DNA of 54,355 nucleotides from an uncultured Desulfobacteraceae bacterium (GCA_913041495.1 CAJWHT010000012.1:1-54355); one strand, 5' to 3'. Shown: positions 8,417 to 17,969, counted from the stretch's first letter. Translations and numbers: made by a program. Notes: generated by a model not told the origin, from the letters alone.

Positions 8417-8680
8417 CTATTTCATAGATAGAATTTCACTTTCCTTGGTTGAAAGGGCTTTATGAATCTTTTCTTCTTTGGACTCCAGGAAATCCACAAT
8501 GGACTCGCTGTCCGAATCATCCCACCGTTTTTCTCCGATTTTTATGATGATTTTTTCCGTGCCTGTATCGATCAGGAAATCATAGGACTGTGTGATTGAG
8601 TTCTCTCGAAAATCAATATCGTGTTCACCACAGATTGTGTTAAGAAATTTCAGGGCAGCGTCTTTTTTTTTTGTGGCCAT
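8417..8680 (-). CDS. Hypothetical 87-residue charged protein
   Basis: The product is small, lysine-, glutamate- and aspartate-rich, with one cysteine and no membrane segment. I do not recognise it. AAGGAAA lies about eight bases before the ATG. A perfect 8-bp dyad lies 28-47 bases upstream of the start, a plausible operator. The gene stands alone between the second terminator after the solenoid gene and the MBL hydrolase gene that runs the same way 139 bp upstream. Confidence 0.55.
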   Translation of the reverse strand: MATKKKDAALKFLNTICGEHDIDFRENSITQSYDFLIDTGTEKIIIKIGEKRWDDSDSESIVDFLESKEEKIHKALSTKESEILSMK

Positions 8681-8707
8681 ATCGATTTTCCTTTTTTTTA
8701 AAATGGT

Positions 8708-8727
8708 ACTGATACAGTGGTATCAGT
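8708..8727. promoter_or_regulatory. Perfect 8-bp dyad, candidate operator
   Basis: ACTGATAC (8708-8715) and GTATCAGT (8720-8727) are exact inverted copies around a 4-base spacer. The site lies where a promoter of the 87-residue gene would be expected, so binding there by a dimeric repressor is plausible. Confidence 0.45.
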
Positions 8728-8819
8728 TAATTGGAGCTAACCACCCTTTGACGTGAAAATCAAGGGGCTATTTTTTTAGGGGGGGATTAAAGAAATCCGT
8801 TGGCAAGCCGCAGGGGATG

Positions 8820-9671
8820 CTAAATGTCAAGCCGCATCCCGGTGCGGACCCTGGATATCCGGTCGCCGAGGATGTTTTTCAGGTAGACATAGGCATTGAG
8901 GCCGGTGCAGTGACCGGAGTAAAACCGGGTTTTTTCAAAGCGTTTCAGTTCGGCCACCAGGGCGTCCAGCCGGGTTTGGGATTCCGAAAGGCCCGTGATG
9001 GGATTGCACAGGTGAAAACCGCCCATCACATAGTCGATATGGGACAGGCCTGTGCGGTTGAGCACCGTTTGGAGCATGTTACCGATCCCTGAGTGGGAGC
9101 AGCCGGTGAACAGGGCTGTTTTGCCCTCTTCTTTGACCAGGAGGGCAAGTTCATGGGAAAAATCGTCTTTTTCCATGGTTTTGCCGTTTTTCATCCGGAA
9201 AAGAGAGCGGTTATTCTTGGGAATAAACCCCGCTGATTCAAATTGGCAGAAAAGTTCCAGGTGATCGGAGATTCTGGTGTCGGCGGTCACGGGACGGAGC
9301 CGGGAGGTGTCGATGCCGACATTGTCCACACCGATGCCTTTGGTGATAAAGCCGAACAACTTCACGGCGCTGGGGGACAGGGCTTCAGGGGATGAATAAA
9401 TGTCAGCATCCGTATTTACCAGCTGGAAGGCGGCAATGCCGCCGCCATGATCAATATGGCCGTGTGACAGAATTGCCGTGTCTACCTGTGAAAGGTTTAT
9501 CCCTAACGCTTCGGCATTGCCCAGCAGGGTATGGTCCGGGCCCATGTCAAAGAGCAGGGTGCGGCCACAGGCCTCAATGAGCAGGGAAAGGCCGTGGCGG
9601 GGTTCCAGGCCGGGCAGGGCTTTCATTCTGGGGCCATCCAGGGCATTTTCAACCAGACAGGTAATTCTCAT
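8820..9671 (-). CDS. MBL-fold metallohydrolase of the MJ0301/RFA-P synthase-like group
   Basis: The 283-residue protein has HGHIDHGGG at about residues 71-79, an N-terminal LVENAL start and the pattern LSHGHIDH followed by a CSHSGIGN segment (about 193-200) and GGFHL (about 219-223). These are shared with the archaeal-type family annotated as dihydropterin-ribofuranosylaminobenzene phosphate synthase-like. The family is broad and most bacterial members have no proven function. AAAGGAG lies five bases before the ATG. It is probably cytoplasmic. The thrS gene lies upstream on the same strand, separated by a strong hairpin. Confidence 0.78.
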   Translation of the reverse strand: MRITCLVENALDGPRMKALPGLEPRHGLSLLIEACGRTLLFDMGPDHTLLGNAEALGINLSQVDTAILSHGHIDHGGGIAAFQLVNTDADIYSSPEALSPSAVKLFGFITKGIGVDNVGIDTSRLRPVTADTRISDHLELFCQFESAGFIPKNNRSLFRMKNGKTMEKDDFSHELALLVKEEGKTALFTGCSHSGIGNMLQTVLNRTGLSHIDYVMGGFHLCNPITGLSESQTRLDALVAELKRFEKTRFYSGHCTGLNAYVYLKNILGDRISRVRTGMRLDI

Positions 9672-9852
9672 CGGGACTCCTTTCTGAGCAGCGCAAGGAA
9701 AATATGGTTAAGACTAAAGAATTAGAAATCTGCGCTCATACAGAGCTAAATATTTTGGTAAAAAAAGTCAACACAAATGATGGAAATTGTGTGGAATCCG
9801 TCAACTATACATGTTTTTTGGGGGGAGAGGGGAAGGCCTGTGGTGGCGTTTT

Positions 9853-9888
9853 TTCCGCTCTCCGGCCGGAGAGGGCCGGAGAGCGGAA
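9853..9888 (-). terminator. 15-bp perfect hairpin just after thrS
   Basis: TTCCGCTCTCCGGCC (9853-9867) pairs perfectly with 9874-9888 across a six-base loop, 12 bases beyond the thrS stop. In the thrS direction it is followed by AAAAAA, not T, so it is not a canonical intrinsic terminator. It may stop transcription without a U tract or protect the mRNA end. Confidence 0.4.
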
Positions 9889-9899
9889 TGGGAAACGAT

Positions 9900-11813
9900 T
9901 TAGATGCTAATGTCTTCAAGGGTTCTGGCACGGCTGTGGTCACATACCGTTTTCAGGAACTCCTTGTGGGTCATGCCCATTTTTACCTTGCCGTCCAGGG
10001 TCCTGACGGACAGGGTCTTGGATTCTTTTTCCTTGTCACCGATGGTGATGATCAAGGGGACGTAATTGAGCTGGGCTTCCCTGATCTTCTTTTTCAGGGT
10101 TTCGTTGCGCGGGTCCACGTCGCAGCGGATCTTGTGAACCTCGAGCAGTTCCTTGATCTCCTCGGCGTAGGGAGCCAGATCCTGGTTGATGGGTAGGAGT
10201 ACGGCCTGCACCGGGGCCAGCCAGAGGGGGAAGCGGCCGGCAAAGTGTTCCACCAGGATACCGAAAAAGCGCTCCATGGAGCCGTAAATCACCCTGTGGA
10301 TCATTATGGGGCGGTGCTTTTCATTGTCCTGACCCTTGTAGCTCAGGTCGAAGCGTTCGGGCAGGGACATGTCCAGCTGGACTGTCCCGCACTGCCAGGT
10401 CCGGCCCAGGGCATCCTTGATGTGGATATCGATCTTGGGGCCGTAAAAGGCGCCGTCCCCTTCATTGATGACGTAATCCTGGCCGTAATCCTCCAGGGCC
10501 TTGCGCAGGCCGTTGGTGGCCTCTTCCCACTGTTCATCCGTGCCGATGGATTTTTCCGGGCGGGTGGACAATTCCAGGTGGAAGGTCAGGCCGAAGCGGT
10601 TGTAAATCCGTTCCGCCAGGCGCAGCACCCCGAGAACCTCGTCGCCGATCTGGTCCGGGGTCATGAAAATATGGGCATCATCCTGGTGGAAGGCCCGGAC
10701 CCGGAAAAGGCCGGAAAGCGCACCGGACAGCTCGTGGCGGTGAACCAGGCCGATTTCGCCTGCTCTCAGGGGCAGATCCCTGTACGAGTATGCTTTTGTC
10801 TTGTACAGGATCATGCCGCCGGGGCAGTTCATGGGTTTGATGGCGTATTCCTCATCGTCAATGACAGAGGTGTACATGTTTTCCCGGTAGTTGTCCCAGT
10901 GGCCGCTTTGTTCCCAGAGTTTCCGGTTGAGCATCACAGGGGTCTTGGTTTCCACGTAACCCGCCTTTTTGTGCTCGTCCCGCCAGTAGTCCAGCAGGGT
11001 GTTCCACATGTCGATGCCCTTGGCATGGAAAAAGGGCATACCGGCGGCTTCATCATGGAAGGAGTAGAGATCCAGGCGGGTACCCAGTTTCCGGTGATCC
11101 CGTTTTTTGGCCTCTTCGATCATGTGCAGGTACTTGTTCAGCTTTTTCTTGTCGAAAAAGGAGATGCCGTAGAGCCGCTGGAGCTGTTCCCGGGACTGGT
11201 CGGCCCGCCAGTAGGCACCGGATATTTTCAGCAGCTTGACGCCCTTGATCATCCCGGTGTTGGGGATGTGGGGCCCGCGGCAAAGGTCCACGAACTTGCC
11301 GTTTTTGTAGATGCTGATATCTTCGTCGTCCGGCAGTTCGTTGATCAGCTCCACCTTGAACTTGTTGTCCTTGAACATCTCCAGAGCCTCTTCCTTGGAT
11401 ACCACGGTCCTCTCAAAGGTGGCCTTGGCCTTGATGATCTTTTTCATCTCCGCTTCCACTTTGCCGATCTCGTCCTCGGAGAGGGGGGGCATGTCGATGT
11501 CGTAGTAGAACCCGTCTTCCACCACCGGCCCGATGGTCAGTTTGGCATCGGGATAGAGGTTGAGTACGGCTTCGGCCATGACATGGGCGGAGGAGTGGCG
11601 CAGGATGTCCAGACCTTCGTCATCGTTGACGGTGACAAAGCTGATTGCCGCATCTTTTTCAATGACCCGGCTCAGGTCCAGCAGCTGGTCGTCGATAGTC
11701 ATGGCCACACAGTTTCGGGCAAACCCTTCGGAAATGCTCTGGGCCACTTCCAGGCCTGTGGGGGGATTGTCAAAGTTTTTTACGGCATTATCCGGAAAAG
11801 TGATCTGAGTCAT
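9900..11813 (-). CDS. thrS: Threonyl-tRNA synthetase
   Basis: The 637-residue protein matches the usual length (E. coli 642) and has all domains in order: TGS domain (about 1-65), the editing/zinc-type second additional domain with HSSAHVMAEAV (about residues 72-82), the class II catalytic core, with the MNCPGG zinc-ligand cysteine near 327 and FHQDDAHIF near 378, motif 3 around HRVIYGSMERFFGILVEH, and a C-terminal anticodon-binding domain. It charges tRNA-Thr with threonine using ATP. The start MTQITF at 11813 fits the family's N-terminus; the longer frame to 11891 is not supported. It is divergent from rnd. Confidence 0.97.
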   Translation of the reverse strand: MTQITFPDNAVKNFDNPPTGLEVAQSISEGFARNCVAMTIDDQLLDLSRVIEKDAAISFVTVNDDEGLDILRHSSAHVMAEAVLNLYPDAKLTIGPVVEDGFYYDIDMPPLSEDEIGKVEAEMKKIIKAKATFERTVVSKEEALEMFKDNKFKVELINELPDDEDISIYKNGKFVDLCRGPHIPNTGMIKGVKLLKISGAYWRADQSREQLQRLYGISFFDKKKLNKYLHMIEEAKKRDHRKLGTRLDLYSFHDEAAGMPFFHAKGIDMWNTLLDYWRDEHKKAGYVETKTPVMLNRKLWEQSGHWDNYRENMYTSVIDDEEYAIKPMNCPGGMILYKTKAYSYRDLPLRAGEIGLVHRHELSGALSGLFRVRAFHQDDAHIFMTPDQIGDEVLGVLRLAERIYNRFGLTFHLELSTRPEKSIGTDEQWEEATNGLRKALEDYGQDYVINEGDGAFYGPKIDIHIKDALGRTWQCGTVQLDMSLPERFDLSYKGQDNEKHRPIMIHRVIYGSMERFFGILVEHFAGRFPLWLAPVQAVLLPINQDLAPYAEEIKELLEVHKIRCDVDPRNETLKKKIREAQLNYVPLIITIGDKEKESKTLSVRTLDGKVKMGMTHKEFLKTVCDHSRARTLEDISI

Positions 11814-11966
11814 TGTTGTCTCGTCCCGTTTTGTATTGTCAGCCCGGCCGCAATTTTCATGCGCAATGGGGGCCGGGCAATGATTTACCATTGTGTTTCA
11901 TTGCATTTAAATATAAAAAAGAAATTTTAAAAGATGTGATGTAAACAATCAAGGGAAAAAACTTAC

Positions 11967-13097
11967 GTGGATTATCAGTTTGTAGATACGGACACAGCCC
12001 TGGCAAAGATTTGCCGGGAACTTGAACATGAATCTCTCATCGGTGTGGACCTGGAGGCGGATTCCATGCACAGTTTTACCGAGAAGATCTGCCTGATCCA
12101 GATTGCAGGGTCTCGACAGGCCTACCTGGTGGACCCGTTTCTTATTTCCGATTTCCAACCATTTTCCCGGATTCTTGAAAATAGCAGCATTATCAAGGTA
12201 CTCCACGGATCTGATTTCGACGTCAGAAGTCTGGACAGGGAATTGTCCGTAAAAATCGAAAATCTTTTTGACACGGAAATTGCCTGCCGGTTCCTCAATG
12301 TGAAGGAGCGGGGCCTGGGCGCCCTGCTTAAAAATCATTTTGGCGTTCATGTGGATAAAAAGTTTCAGAAGGTGGACTGGTCCAAACGGCCGCTCAAGCA
12401 GGATATGATCGAATATTCCGTGGGGGATGTGGCCCACCTGAAGCCCCTTCACGATTTGCTTAAAGGACAATTGGCGGATATGGGGCGGCTCCACTGGGCA
12501 GAAGAGGAATTCGAAGCACAGGCCCGGGTAAAGTATGAGCCCAACCACCAGTTTCCGCTTTTCAAACGGTTCAAAGGGGCGGGCAAGATGGACAACCGCC
12601 GCCTGGCCGTGCTAGAGGAGCTGCTGAAAGTCAGGCTCGCCCAGGCCGAGAAAAAAGATTTGCCCCTGTTCAAGATCATGTCCAACCAGTCCATTCTGAC
12701 CATGGCCCAGGAGCAGCCCAGAAACGTCAAGGCGATTCTGGATATGAGAGCCCTGAGTAAAAAACAGGCCGGAATGTACGCAGATCTTTGCGTGGAGGCC
12801 ATCCGAAGCGCTTTGGCCCTGCCCCACAAGGCGCTTCCCTCATACCCCAGAACCCGGATGCCCCGGAAAACACCGAAGATTCTGGAACGTATCAAGCGGC
12901 TGAAACAGATGCGGGAACGCTGTTCTGAATCCATCGGCATGGAGCCGGGGTTTTTGATCAACAATGCCATGATCTCCACATTGGCATTTACAGCGCCTGC
13001 CAGTGAGGCGGAGCTTGCAGCCATCGAAAACATGCGGGCCTGGCAGGTGGAAGCCCTGGGCGAAGATATATTAACAACGCTGGGTGCCTGCGCATAG
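11967..13097 (+). CDS. rnd: Ribonuclease D
   Basis: The 376-residue protein has a DEDDy 3-prime to 5-prime exonuclease domain with Asp28 and Glu30 (VDLEAD), Asp85 (HGSDFD), Tyr150 and Asp154 (YSVGD), followed by an HRDC domain at about 205-285. It should trim tRNA precursors and other structured RNA 3-prime ends. Translation starts at GTG with AAGGGA about eleven bases upstream. It precedes dapF by 29 bp in the same direction and probably shares its transcript. Confidence 0.93.
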   Translation: MDYQFVDTDTALAKICRELEHESLIGVDLEADSMHSFTEKICLIQIAGSRQAYLVDPFLISDFQPFSRILENSSIIKVLHGSDFDVRSLDRELSVKIENLFDTEIACRFLNVKERGLGALLKNHFGVHVDKKFQKVDWSKRPLKQDMIEYSVGDVAHLKPLHDLLKGQLADMGRLHWAEEEFEAQARVKYEPNHQFPLFKRFKGAGKMDNRRLAVLEELLKVRLAQAEKKDLPLFKIMSNQSILTMAQEQPRNVKAILDMRALSKKQAGMYADLCVEAIRSALALPHKALPSYPRTRMPRKTPKILERIKRLKQMRERCSESIGMEPGFLINNAMISTLAFTAPASEAELAAIENMRAWQVEALGEDILTTLGACA

Positions 13098-13126
13098 GCC
13101 CTTAGATATCACTAAGGAAAAGACAC

Positions 13127-13978
13127 ATGGATATCAATTTCTGGAAAATGGAAGGCCTTGGCAACGATTTCATCATGATGGATGACCGGGACGAAGCCAT
13201 CCTGAATCATATTTCCTATTCAGACCTGGCCATACGTCTCTGCGACCGCCATTTCGGCATCGGTGGCGACGGCATCATCCTGGCCCGCAAATCCCACACC
13301 CATGATATCCGTTTTGTGATCATCAATTCCGACGGCACGGAACCCCAGATGTGCGGCAACGGCATGCGTTGTTTTGCCAAGTATTGCTATGAAACCCGAA
13401 TTCTCGTCCAGGAGGAAATGCGGGTGGAAACCCTTGCCGGCACTGTGATCCCGAAATCCCGGGTGGACAGCGACGGTAACGTATCTTCCGTTGAGGTGGA
13501 TATGGGACAGCCGGAATTGGTTCCAAAGAATATTCCCTTTGTCTGCAGCGGAGAAAAAGCGGTGGCTCAGCCCCTGGAAACCACGGAAGGGACCTTTGAT
13601 GTCACCTGCGTCTCCATGGGCAACCCCCATGCCGTCATTTTTGTGGATGACCTGTCCCGGGTAAACGTGAAGAAAACAGGCAGGGCAGTGGAAACCCACG
13701 ACCGCTTTCCTGAAAAGACCAACGTGGAGTTTATCCAGGTGGTCTCGGATACCGAACTGAACATGAAGGTCTGGGAACGGGGGGCCGGCATCACGCTTGC
13801 CTGCGGCACCGGGGCCTGTGCCAGCCTGGTGGCAGCTCATCTTACGGGCCGGTCTGGGGACCGCGCCGTGGTGCATCTGGACGGCGGGGACCTGACCATC
13901 CGCTGGGACAGGGAAACCAACCATATTTTTAAAACCGGTCCGGCCACCCTGGCCTTTACAGGCCGCGTCACCGTATAA
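13127..13978 (+). CDS. dapF: Diaminopimelate epimerase
   Basis: The 283-residue enzyme converts LL- to meso-diaminopimelate for lysine and peptidoglycan synthesis. Both catalytic cysteines are visible: Cys76 in the MCGNGMRC motif and Cys226 in ACGTGACA. The N-terminal motif MEGLGNDF is also present. AAGGA lies ten bases before the ATG. Length and motifs are fully typical. Confidence 0.97.
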   Translation: MDINFWKMEGLGNDFIMMDDRDEAILNHISYSDLAIRLCDRHFGIGGDGIILARKSHTHDIRFVIINSDGTEPQMCGNGMRCFAKYCYETRILVQEEMRVETLAGTVIPKSRVDSDGNVSSVEVDMGQPELVPKNIPFVCSGEKAVAQPLETTEGTFDVTCVSMGNPHAVIFVDDLSRVNVKKTGRAVETHDRFPEKTNVEFIQVVSDTELNMKVWERGAGITLACGTGACASLVAAHLTGRSGDRAVVHLDGGDLTIRWDRETNHIFKTGPATLAFTGRVTV

Positions 13979-13995
13979 CCCGCTGTTTGCACCGG

Positions 13996-14027
13996 TAATA
14001 TCAGAACAGAGAAAAAACTTGATATTA
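13996..14027. repeat. 8-bp inverted repeat ahead of the binding-protein gene
   Basis: TAATATCA (13996-14003) and TGATATTA (14020-14027) are perfect inverted copies 16 bases apart, in the gap between dapF and the periplasmic binding protein gene. It could be an operator for the downstream signalling pair or a weak hairpin. Confidence 0.3.
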
Positions 14028-14104
14028 TGGGGCCACAGGGTATGATATACGAACCAGAGTCGCCCTGATCCTTATTGAAAATCGCTATTACCGGACGGTA
14101 TGCA

Positions 14105-15172
14105 ATGACGAAAAGAGCAAAGACGATGTTGCGTTGCCTGCTGGCCTTCGCAGTGGTGCTGATGCTATCTGCCGCGGGCACGATGCAGGCCTTGGCCGAT
14201 TCCCCCAGGGTGTTTATTCTCCATTCCTACGAAGCCGGTCATGTCTGCGGCCAGCCCCAGGCGGACGGTGTTCTGGCAGCCCTTGACGCCGCAGGATTTA
14301 CACCGGGGCAAACCCTCACCGTGGCCGAGTGGTTCATGGATACAAAACGAAAGTATGTTACCCCTGAAGCGGTGGCGAACCAGGCGAAGATCGCCCTGGA
14401 CCGTATCCGTGAATTCAAACCGGATCTTCTTGTGACCATTGATGATACCGCATTCAAACATGTGGGGTTGACGCTTGTGGACACGGATGTGGCCGTGATT
14501 TTTTCCGGGATGAACAACCAGCCGGAAAATTACCATCGCCTGGTGCCGGTTTTCGAAAGCCGGGCACATCCCCGGCACAATGTTACCGGCGTGTACGAAT
14601 TGCTTCACATCAACGACGCCATCAGGGTGCACGGCAAGATCTTTAATAAAACGTCTAAGACCCAGGTGATCGTAGACCGGGACTCCCCCACGGGAAAGGC
14701 CATCCGGCGGCAGGCCGAACTGGAGCTTGACGGTATGCCTAAAACCCTTTGGGATATTGCTGTGGTGGGATCTGTGGCGGAGTACCGGGCAGTCCTTGAA
14801 GCGGCGAACCGGGACGATTCAATCGGCGCCATTTACCCCGTGGCCCTGGTTTTAAAAGATCACAAAGGTGAGATATGGGATGCGGCCAGAATTTTTAAAC
14901 TGACACTGGACGTGTCCCGGAAACCCGAGCTGGCCCTCAACTATGCATTCTGTAAAATGGGGCTGTTCGGCGGTGCTGCCGTGGATTTCCGTGCCATGGG
15001 ATACCAGGCCGGGATAAAGGCGGCTGCTGTCCTCAATGGAACCGATCCCGGCACCATTCCCCTGGAGGATGCCAGGGATTATGCCCTGGCATTCAACCTG
15101 AAACGGGCCAGACAATTGAATATCAACATTCCCGAAGAGATTCTCGCCGCTTCGGACGATATCTTCTTTTAG
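14105..15172 (+). CDS. Periplasmic ABC-type substrate-binding protein (sensor partner)
   Basis: The product (355 residues from the ATG at 14105; a TTG at 14075 in the same frame is less likely) begins with a clear signal peptide, basic MTKRAK, a hydrophobic stretch and a cut after QALA near residue 32. The rest resembles the ABC_sub_bind family, with VFILHSYEAGHV at the start of the mature part. No transporter permease or ATPase is near. Instead the next gene, 14 bases on, is a membrane sensor kinase. The protein therefore probably binds a ligand in the periplasm and presents it to the kinase. Confidence 0.75.
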   Translation: MTKRAKTMLRCLLAFAVVLMLSAAGTMQALADSPRVFILHSYEAGHVCGQPQADGVLAALDAAGFTPGQTLTVAEWFMDTKRKYVTPEAVANQAKIALDRIREFKPDLLVTIDDTAFKHVGLTLVDTDVAVIFSGMNNQPENYHRLVPVFESRAHPRHNVTGVYELLHINDAIRVHGKIFNKTSKTQVIVDRDSPTGKAIRRQAELELDGMPKTLWDIAVVGSVAEYRAVLEAANRDDSIGAIYPVALVLKDHKGEIWDAARIFKLTLDVSRKPELALNYAFCKMGLFGGAAVDFRAMGYQAGIKAAAVLNGTDPGTIPLEDARDYALAFNLKRARQLNINIPEEILAASDDIFF

Positions 15173-15186
15173 GCAGGCAACCGCCA

Positions 15187-17376
15187 ATGCGCCAGAAATC
15201 ATTTAACAGCTTCCTGACAAAAAAATTCCTGATTTTCGTGGGAACGCCTGTGCTGCTGGTGGTGTGTACATTTTACCTGGTTTTGACCCACAGGATCGAA
15301 GAGGATCATTTGAACCGGTTTCAGGCAGGGGCTGCGGAATGCAGCCATCAACTGGACCGCCGGATGAACCAGTTACAGACCACCTTACGGCGGTTAAGTG
15401 AAAACAATGCGGTGACCATCAACCTGATGCTGGGGATTACCAGAAAGGTGGAAGAGGTATTGGCCCAGGAATTTGCCCCGGCTCACGGGGCGGTTTACGT
15501 TGTGCTGCCCCACGATGGAGACCTGGGAGACGGGGACCAGAATGGGGGGGAACTGCTCCTGCCCTATGGCGCCCGAATCCCCGGTGGAAACACGCTGGTC
15601 AAAACGGCTTTGGGGCAGGCCCCCAGAGTATTTCAATTCATGGATGACGAGGCCCTAACTCCTTTGACCGTCTTTTCCCTGCCCATCACAAGAAAAGACG
15701 GAACCATTGTGGGTACTGCCGGTGTGGTATACGATCTGGCCGCGGATGAAAGCCTTTGGAAGCTGCTTGTGCCCAACCCCGGTGAACGGCTTTTGGCCAT
15801 AACCGGCGACCGGATGATCAATTTGCGGGATAATCAGGCCGGGGTCCTTCCCCAGGGCGTATCTCTTGAAACCTTGAACCGGCCTGATGCCGGGATGCAG
15901 TTCCCGCATATCTGGCTGGCAAAGCTGCGGAATTTTGATCATCTTTATTTCAGTGCCTCCCCGGGGCCCTTGAACGACGAAAAAAGCTTTTGGTTCCTGG
16001 TACTCAGCGGCATCGGTCTGATGATATTCATACTGCTGTGCGGTGTGGCTGTCTACGTGGCCCATTCAGTGAGCCGGCCGGTGGCGGATATCGCGGCACA
16101 GGCAGACCTCATTGCCGGAAATCCGGCCAACCGGGCATTGTCTGAAGCCAACATTCCCTATGTTGAGCTTAAGCAATTGGTGGCAGCCTTTAACCGGTTG
16201 CTCACCACCCTTGCGGAGAGCGAACAGAAACTGGCCCGGGCCAAGAAGATGGAGGCCGTAGGGCTGCTGGCCGGCGGGGTGGCCCACGATCTGAACAATA
16301 TTCTTTCCGGGTTGGTGGGATATCCGGAAATTTTGATGATGAACGATGACCTGCCGCCCGATGTAATCGAAATTCTGGAGTTGATCCAGAACTCCGGGAA
16401 CCGGGCCGCATTCATCGTCAACGATCTTTTGACCATTGCCCGGGGGGTGGCCAGCCACCATGAAATATTGAATTTGAACTGGGTGGTGGAAAGCTATTTT
16501 GTTTCCCCGGAAGCGGACCTGCTCCGGCAGTCCCACAGTCATATTTCCTTAGACACAGAACTTGATCCGGAACTGCTGAACGTCAAGGCGTCCATGGTTC
16601 ACCTGGGCAAAGTGGTTGCAAATCTGGTCCTAAACGCCGCCGAAGCCATGACAGAGAAGGGAGACCGGGTGGTTGTCAAAACGGAGAACCGCTATATCCG
16701 GGAGCCCTTTGAAAGATACGAAATCATTGCGCCCGGAGAATACGTGGTGCTCAGCATCGCAGACAACGGCCCGGGAATTCCCCCGGAACACAGGGACCAG
16801 ATCTTTGAACCCTTTTATACCAAGAAAAAGATGGGCAAAAGCGGGACGGGGCTGGGGCTGACCATTGTATGGAATACGGTGCACGACACCGGCGGCTTTG
16901 TGGATATGGATACCGGGGACTGGGGCTGCCGGTTTGATCTCTATTTGCCTGCCACCCGTGAAGATTTTGTTGCGCAGGGTGAAAAACCGGGGATGGACGC
17001 CTACCGGGGACGGGGGGAGACCATTCTCATTGTGGATGACGAACCGGATCAACAGCGGGTGGCTGCAGCCATGCTGGATGTCCTGGGGTATAAGAGCGTG
17101 GGGGTGCCAAACGGTGAAGAGGCCGTGGCATACCTGAGAAAGAATTCGGCGGATCTTGTGCTCATCGATATGATCATGGGCGCCGGAATGAACGGCAGGG
17201 AAACATATGAGGCCCTGGTACGGCTGCGACCCGGGCAAAAGGCGGTTATCGCCTCCGGATTTGCCGAAACCGTTGATGTTCAGGCTGCCCAGGCCCTGGG
17301 GGCCGGCCAGTATGTCAAAAAGCCCTATACGATTGAAAAAATCGGTACGGCGATCAGGGCCGAACTGGACCGTTAG
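15187..17376 (+). CDS. Membrane hybrid sensor histidine kinase with receiver
   Basis: The 729-residue protein has a membrane segment at about residues 13-35, a periplasmic domain to about 275, a second segment at about 276-300 and a HAMP-like linker. A HisKA domain follows with His367 in GGVAHDLNN, then an HATPase domain with DNGPGIP and GTGLGL boxes, and a C-terminal receiver (about 612-725) with LIVDDE and phospho-acceptor in LVLIDM. The preceding gene encodes a likely ligand-binding partner. There is no output regulator next to it, so the receiver may pass phosphate to a distant protein. The last four bases overlap the end of the convergent hydrolase gene. Confidence 0.9.
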   Translation: MRQKSFNSFLTKKFLIFVGTPVLLVVCTFYLVLTHRIEEDHLNRFQAGAAECSHQLDRRMNQLQTTLRRLSENNAVTINLMLGITRKVEEVLAQEFAPAHGAVYVVLPHDGDLGDGDQNGGELLLPYGARIPGGNTLVKTALGQAPRVFQFMDDEALTPLTVFSLPITRKDGTIVGTAGVVYDLAADESLWKLLVPNPGERLLAITGDRMINLRDNQAGVLPQGVSLETLNRPDAGMQFPHIWLAKLRNFDHLYFSASPGPLNDEKSFWFLVLSGIGLMIFILLCGVAVYVAHSVSRPVADIAAQADLIAGNPANRALSEANIPYVELKQLVAAFNRLLTTLAESEQKLARAKKMEAVGLLAGGVAHDLNNILSGLVGYPEILMMNDDLPPDVIEILELIQNSGNRAAFIVNDLLTIARGVASHHEILNLNWVVESYFVSPEADLLRQSHSHISLDTELDPELLNVKASMVHLGKVVANLVLNAAEAMTEKGDRVVVKTENRYIREPFERYEIIAPGEYVVLSIADNGPGIPPEHRDQIFEPFYTKKKMGKSGTGLGLTIVWNTVHDTGGFVDMDTGDWGCRFDLYLPATREDFVAQGEKPGMDAYRGRGETILIVDDEPDQQRVAAAMLDVLGYKSVGVPNGEEAVAYLRKNSADLVLIDMIMGAGMNGRETYEALVRLRPGQKAVIASGFAETVDVQAAQALGAGQYVKKPYTIEKIGTAIRAELDR

Positions 17377-17969
17377 GATTTCCAATAAAGTATGTCAGGC
17401 AGTTTTTCCTCGATGTAGATCCTGTAAAGCTTGGGATCAAAATTCACGGAGTATTCGTTCATGAATCCGTGACGGCCTCTCGATTTTTCACAGACCAGTG
17501 CCGGCCTGCCCGTCAATTTTCCAAGTAGTGCATCCACGTCAAAGTGCGTCTCTGCAGCGGGGAATATCAGGTGGGTATCAAACCTGGGATCGATATCGGG
17601 AAAATACCTGATCTGGGAACCGTAGAATCCCACAGCTTTTATCTCCCGGTCTGCTTTCGTCATCCCTGATAAATACCAGAGGGCGGAGGCGCCTGCGCTG
17701 AACCCCAGAAGATAAACCCGACCTGATGCGTTTTCAATTTTTTCCTGCACCAGGTCTGCATATGCCGGGATTGACATACTTCTTTTGAAATGTGCATATG
17801 CCGTTTTTTCATCCCTGAAAAACAGGTCGTCCCCATAGGGATCGATGATATCTGCCGCGAGTGGGGAATGTGGGTGCCTTGGGCTGTTCAGGGCATGGAT
17901 AAGTGTTTCCTTAAGCCGTTCCAGCGCCGGCGTCCTGCCGAAAATATCGGGAACAATGATCAGTGTCAT
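17373..17969 (-). CDS. Alpha/beta hydrolase, dienelactone hydrolase-like
   Basis: The product of about 198 residues has a beta-strand start (MTLIIVPDIFG), an oxyanion-type segment and a nucleophile elbow GFSAGAS around residue 107, typical of small alpha/beta hydrolases. The late acid and histidine are less clear: DPYGDD is near 50 and a GRHGF segment lies near the end. The start at 17969 is chosen because the longer frame to 18038 overlaps the preceding gene by 22 bases without a ribosome site. It is third in line after the Hdr-like genes and may be co-transcribed. The substrate is unknown. Confidence 0.65.
   Translation of the reverse strand: MTLIIVPDIFGRTPALERLKETLIHALNSPRHPHSPLAADIIDPYGDDLFFRDEKTAYAHFKRSMSIPAYADLVQEKIENASGRVYLLGFSAGASALWYLSGMTKADREIKAVGFYGSQIRYFPDIDPRFDTHLIFPAAETHFDVDALLGKLTGRPALVCEKSRGRHGFMNEYSVNFDPKLYRIYIEEKLPDILYWKS

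Noticed and set aside
9853-9888. Hairpin after thrS as a standard intrinsic terminator
   Set aside because: In the thrS direction it is followed by A, not T. It is listed only as a hairpin of uncertain function.
10245-11930. 561-codon open frame antisense to thrS
   Set aside because: It lies within the certain thrS gene and its product has no family resemblance.
11820-11966. T-box or other riboswitch before thrS
   Set aside because: The gap is short and shows no specifier hairpin, antiterminator or T-box sequence.
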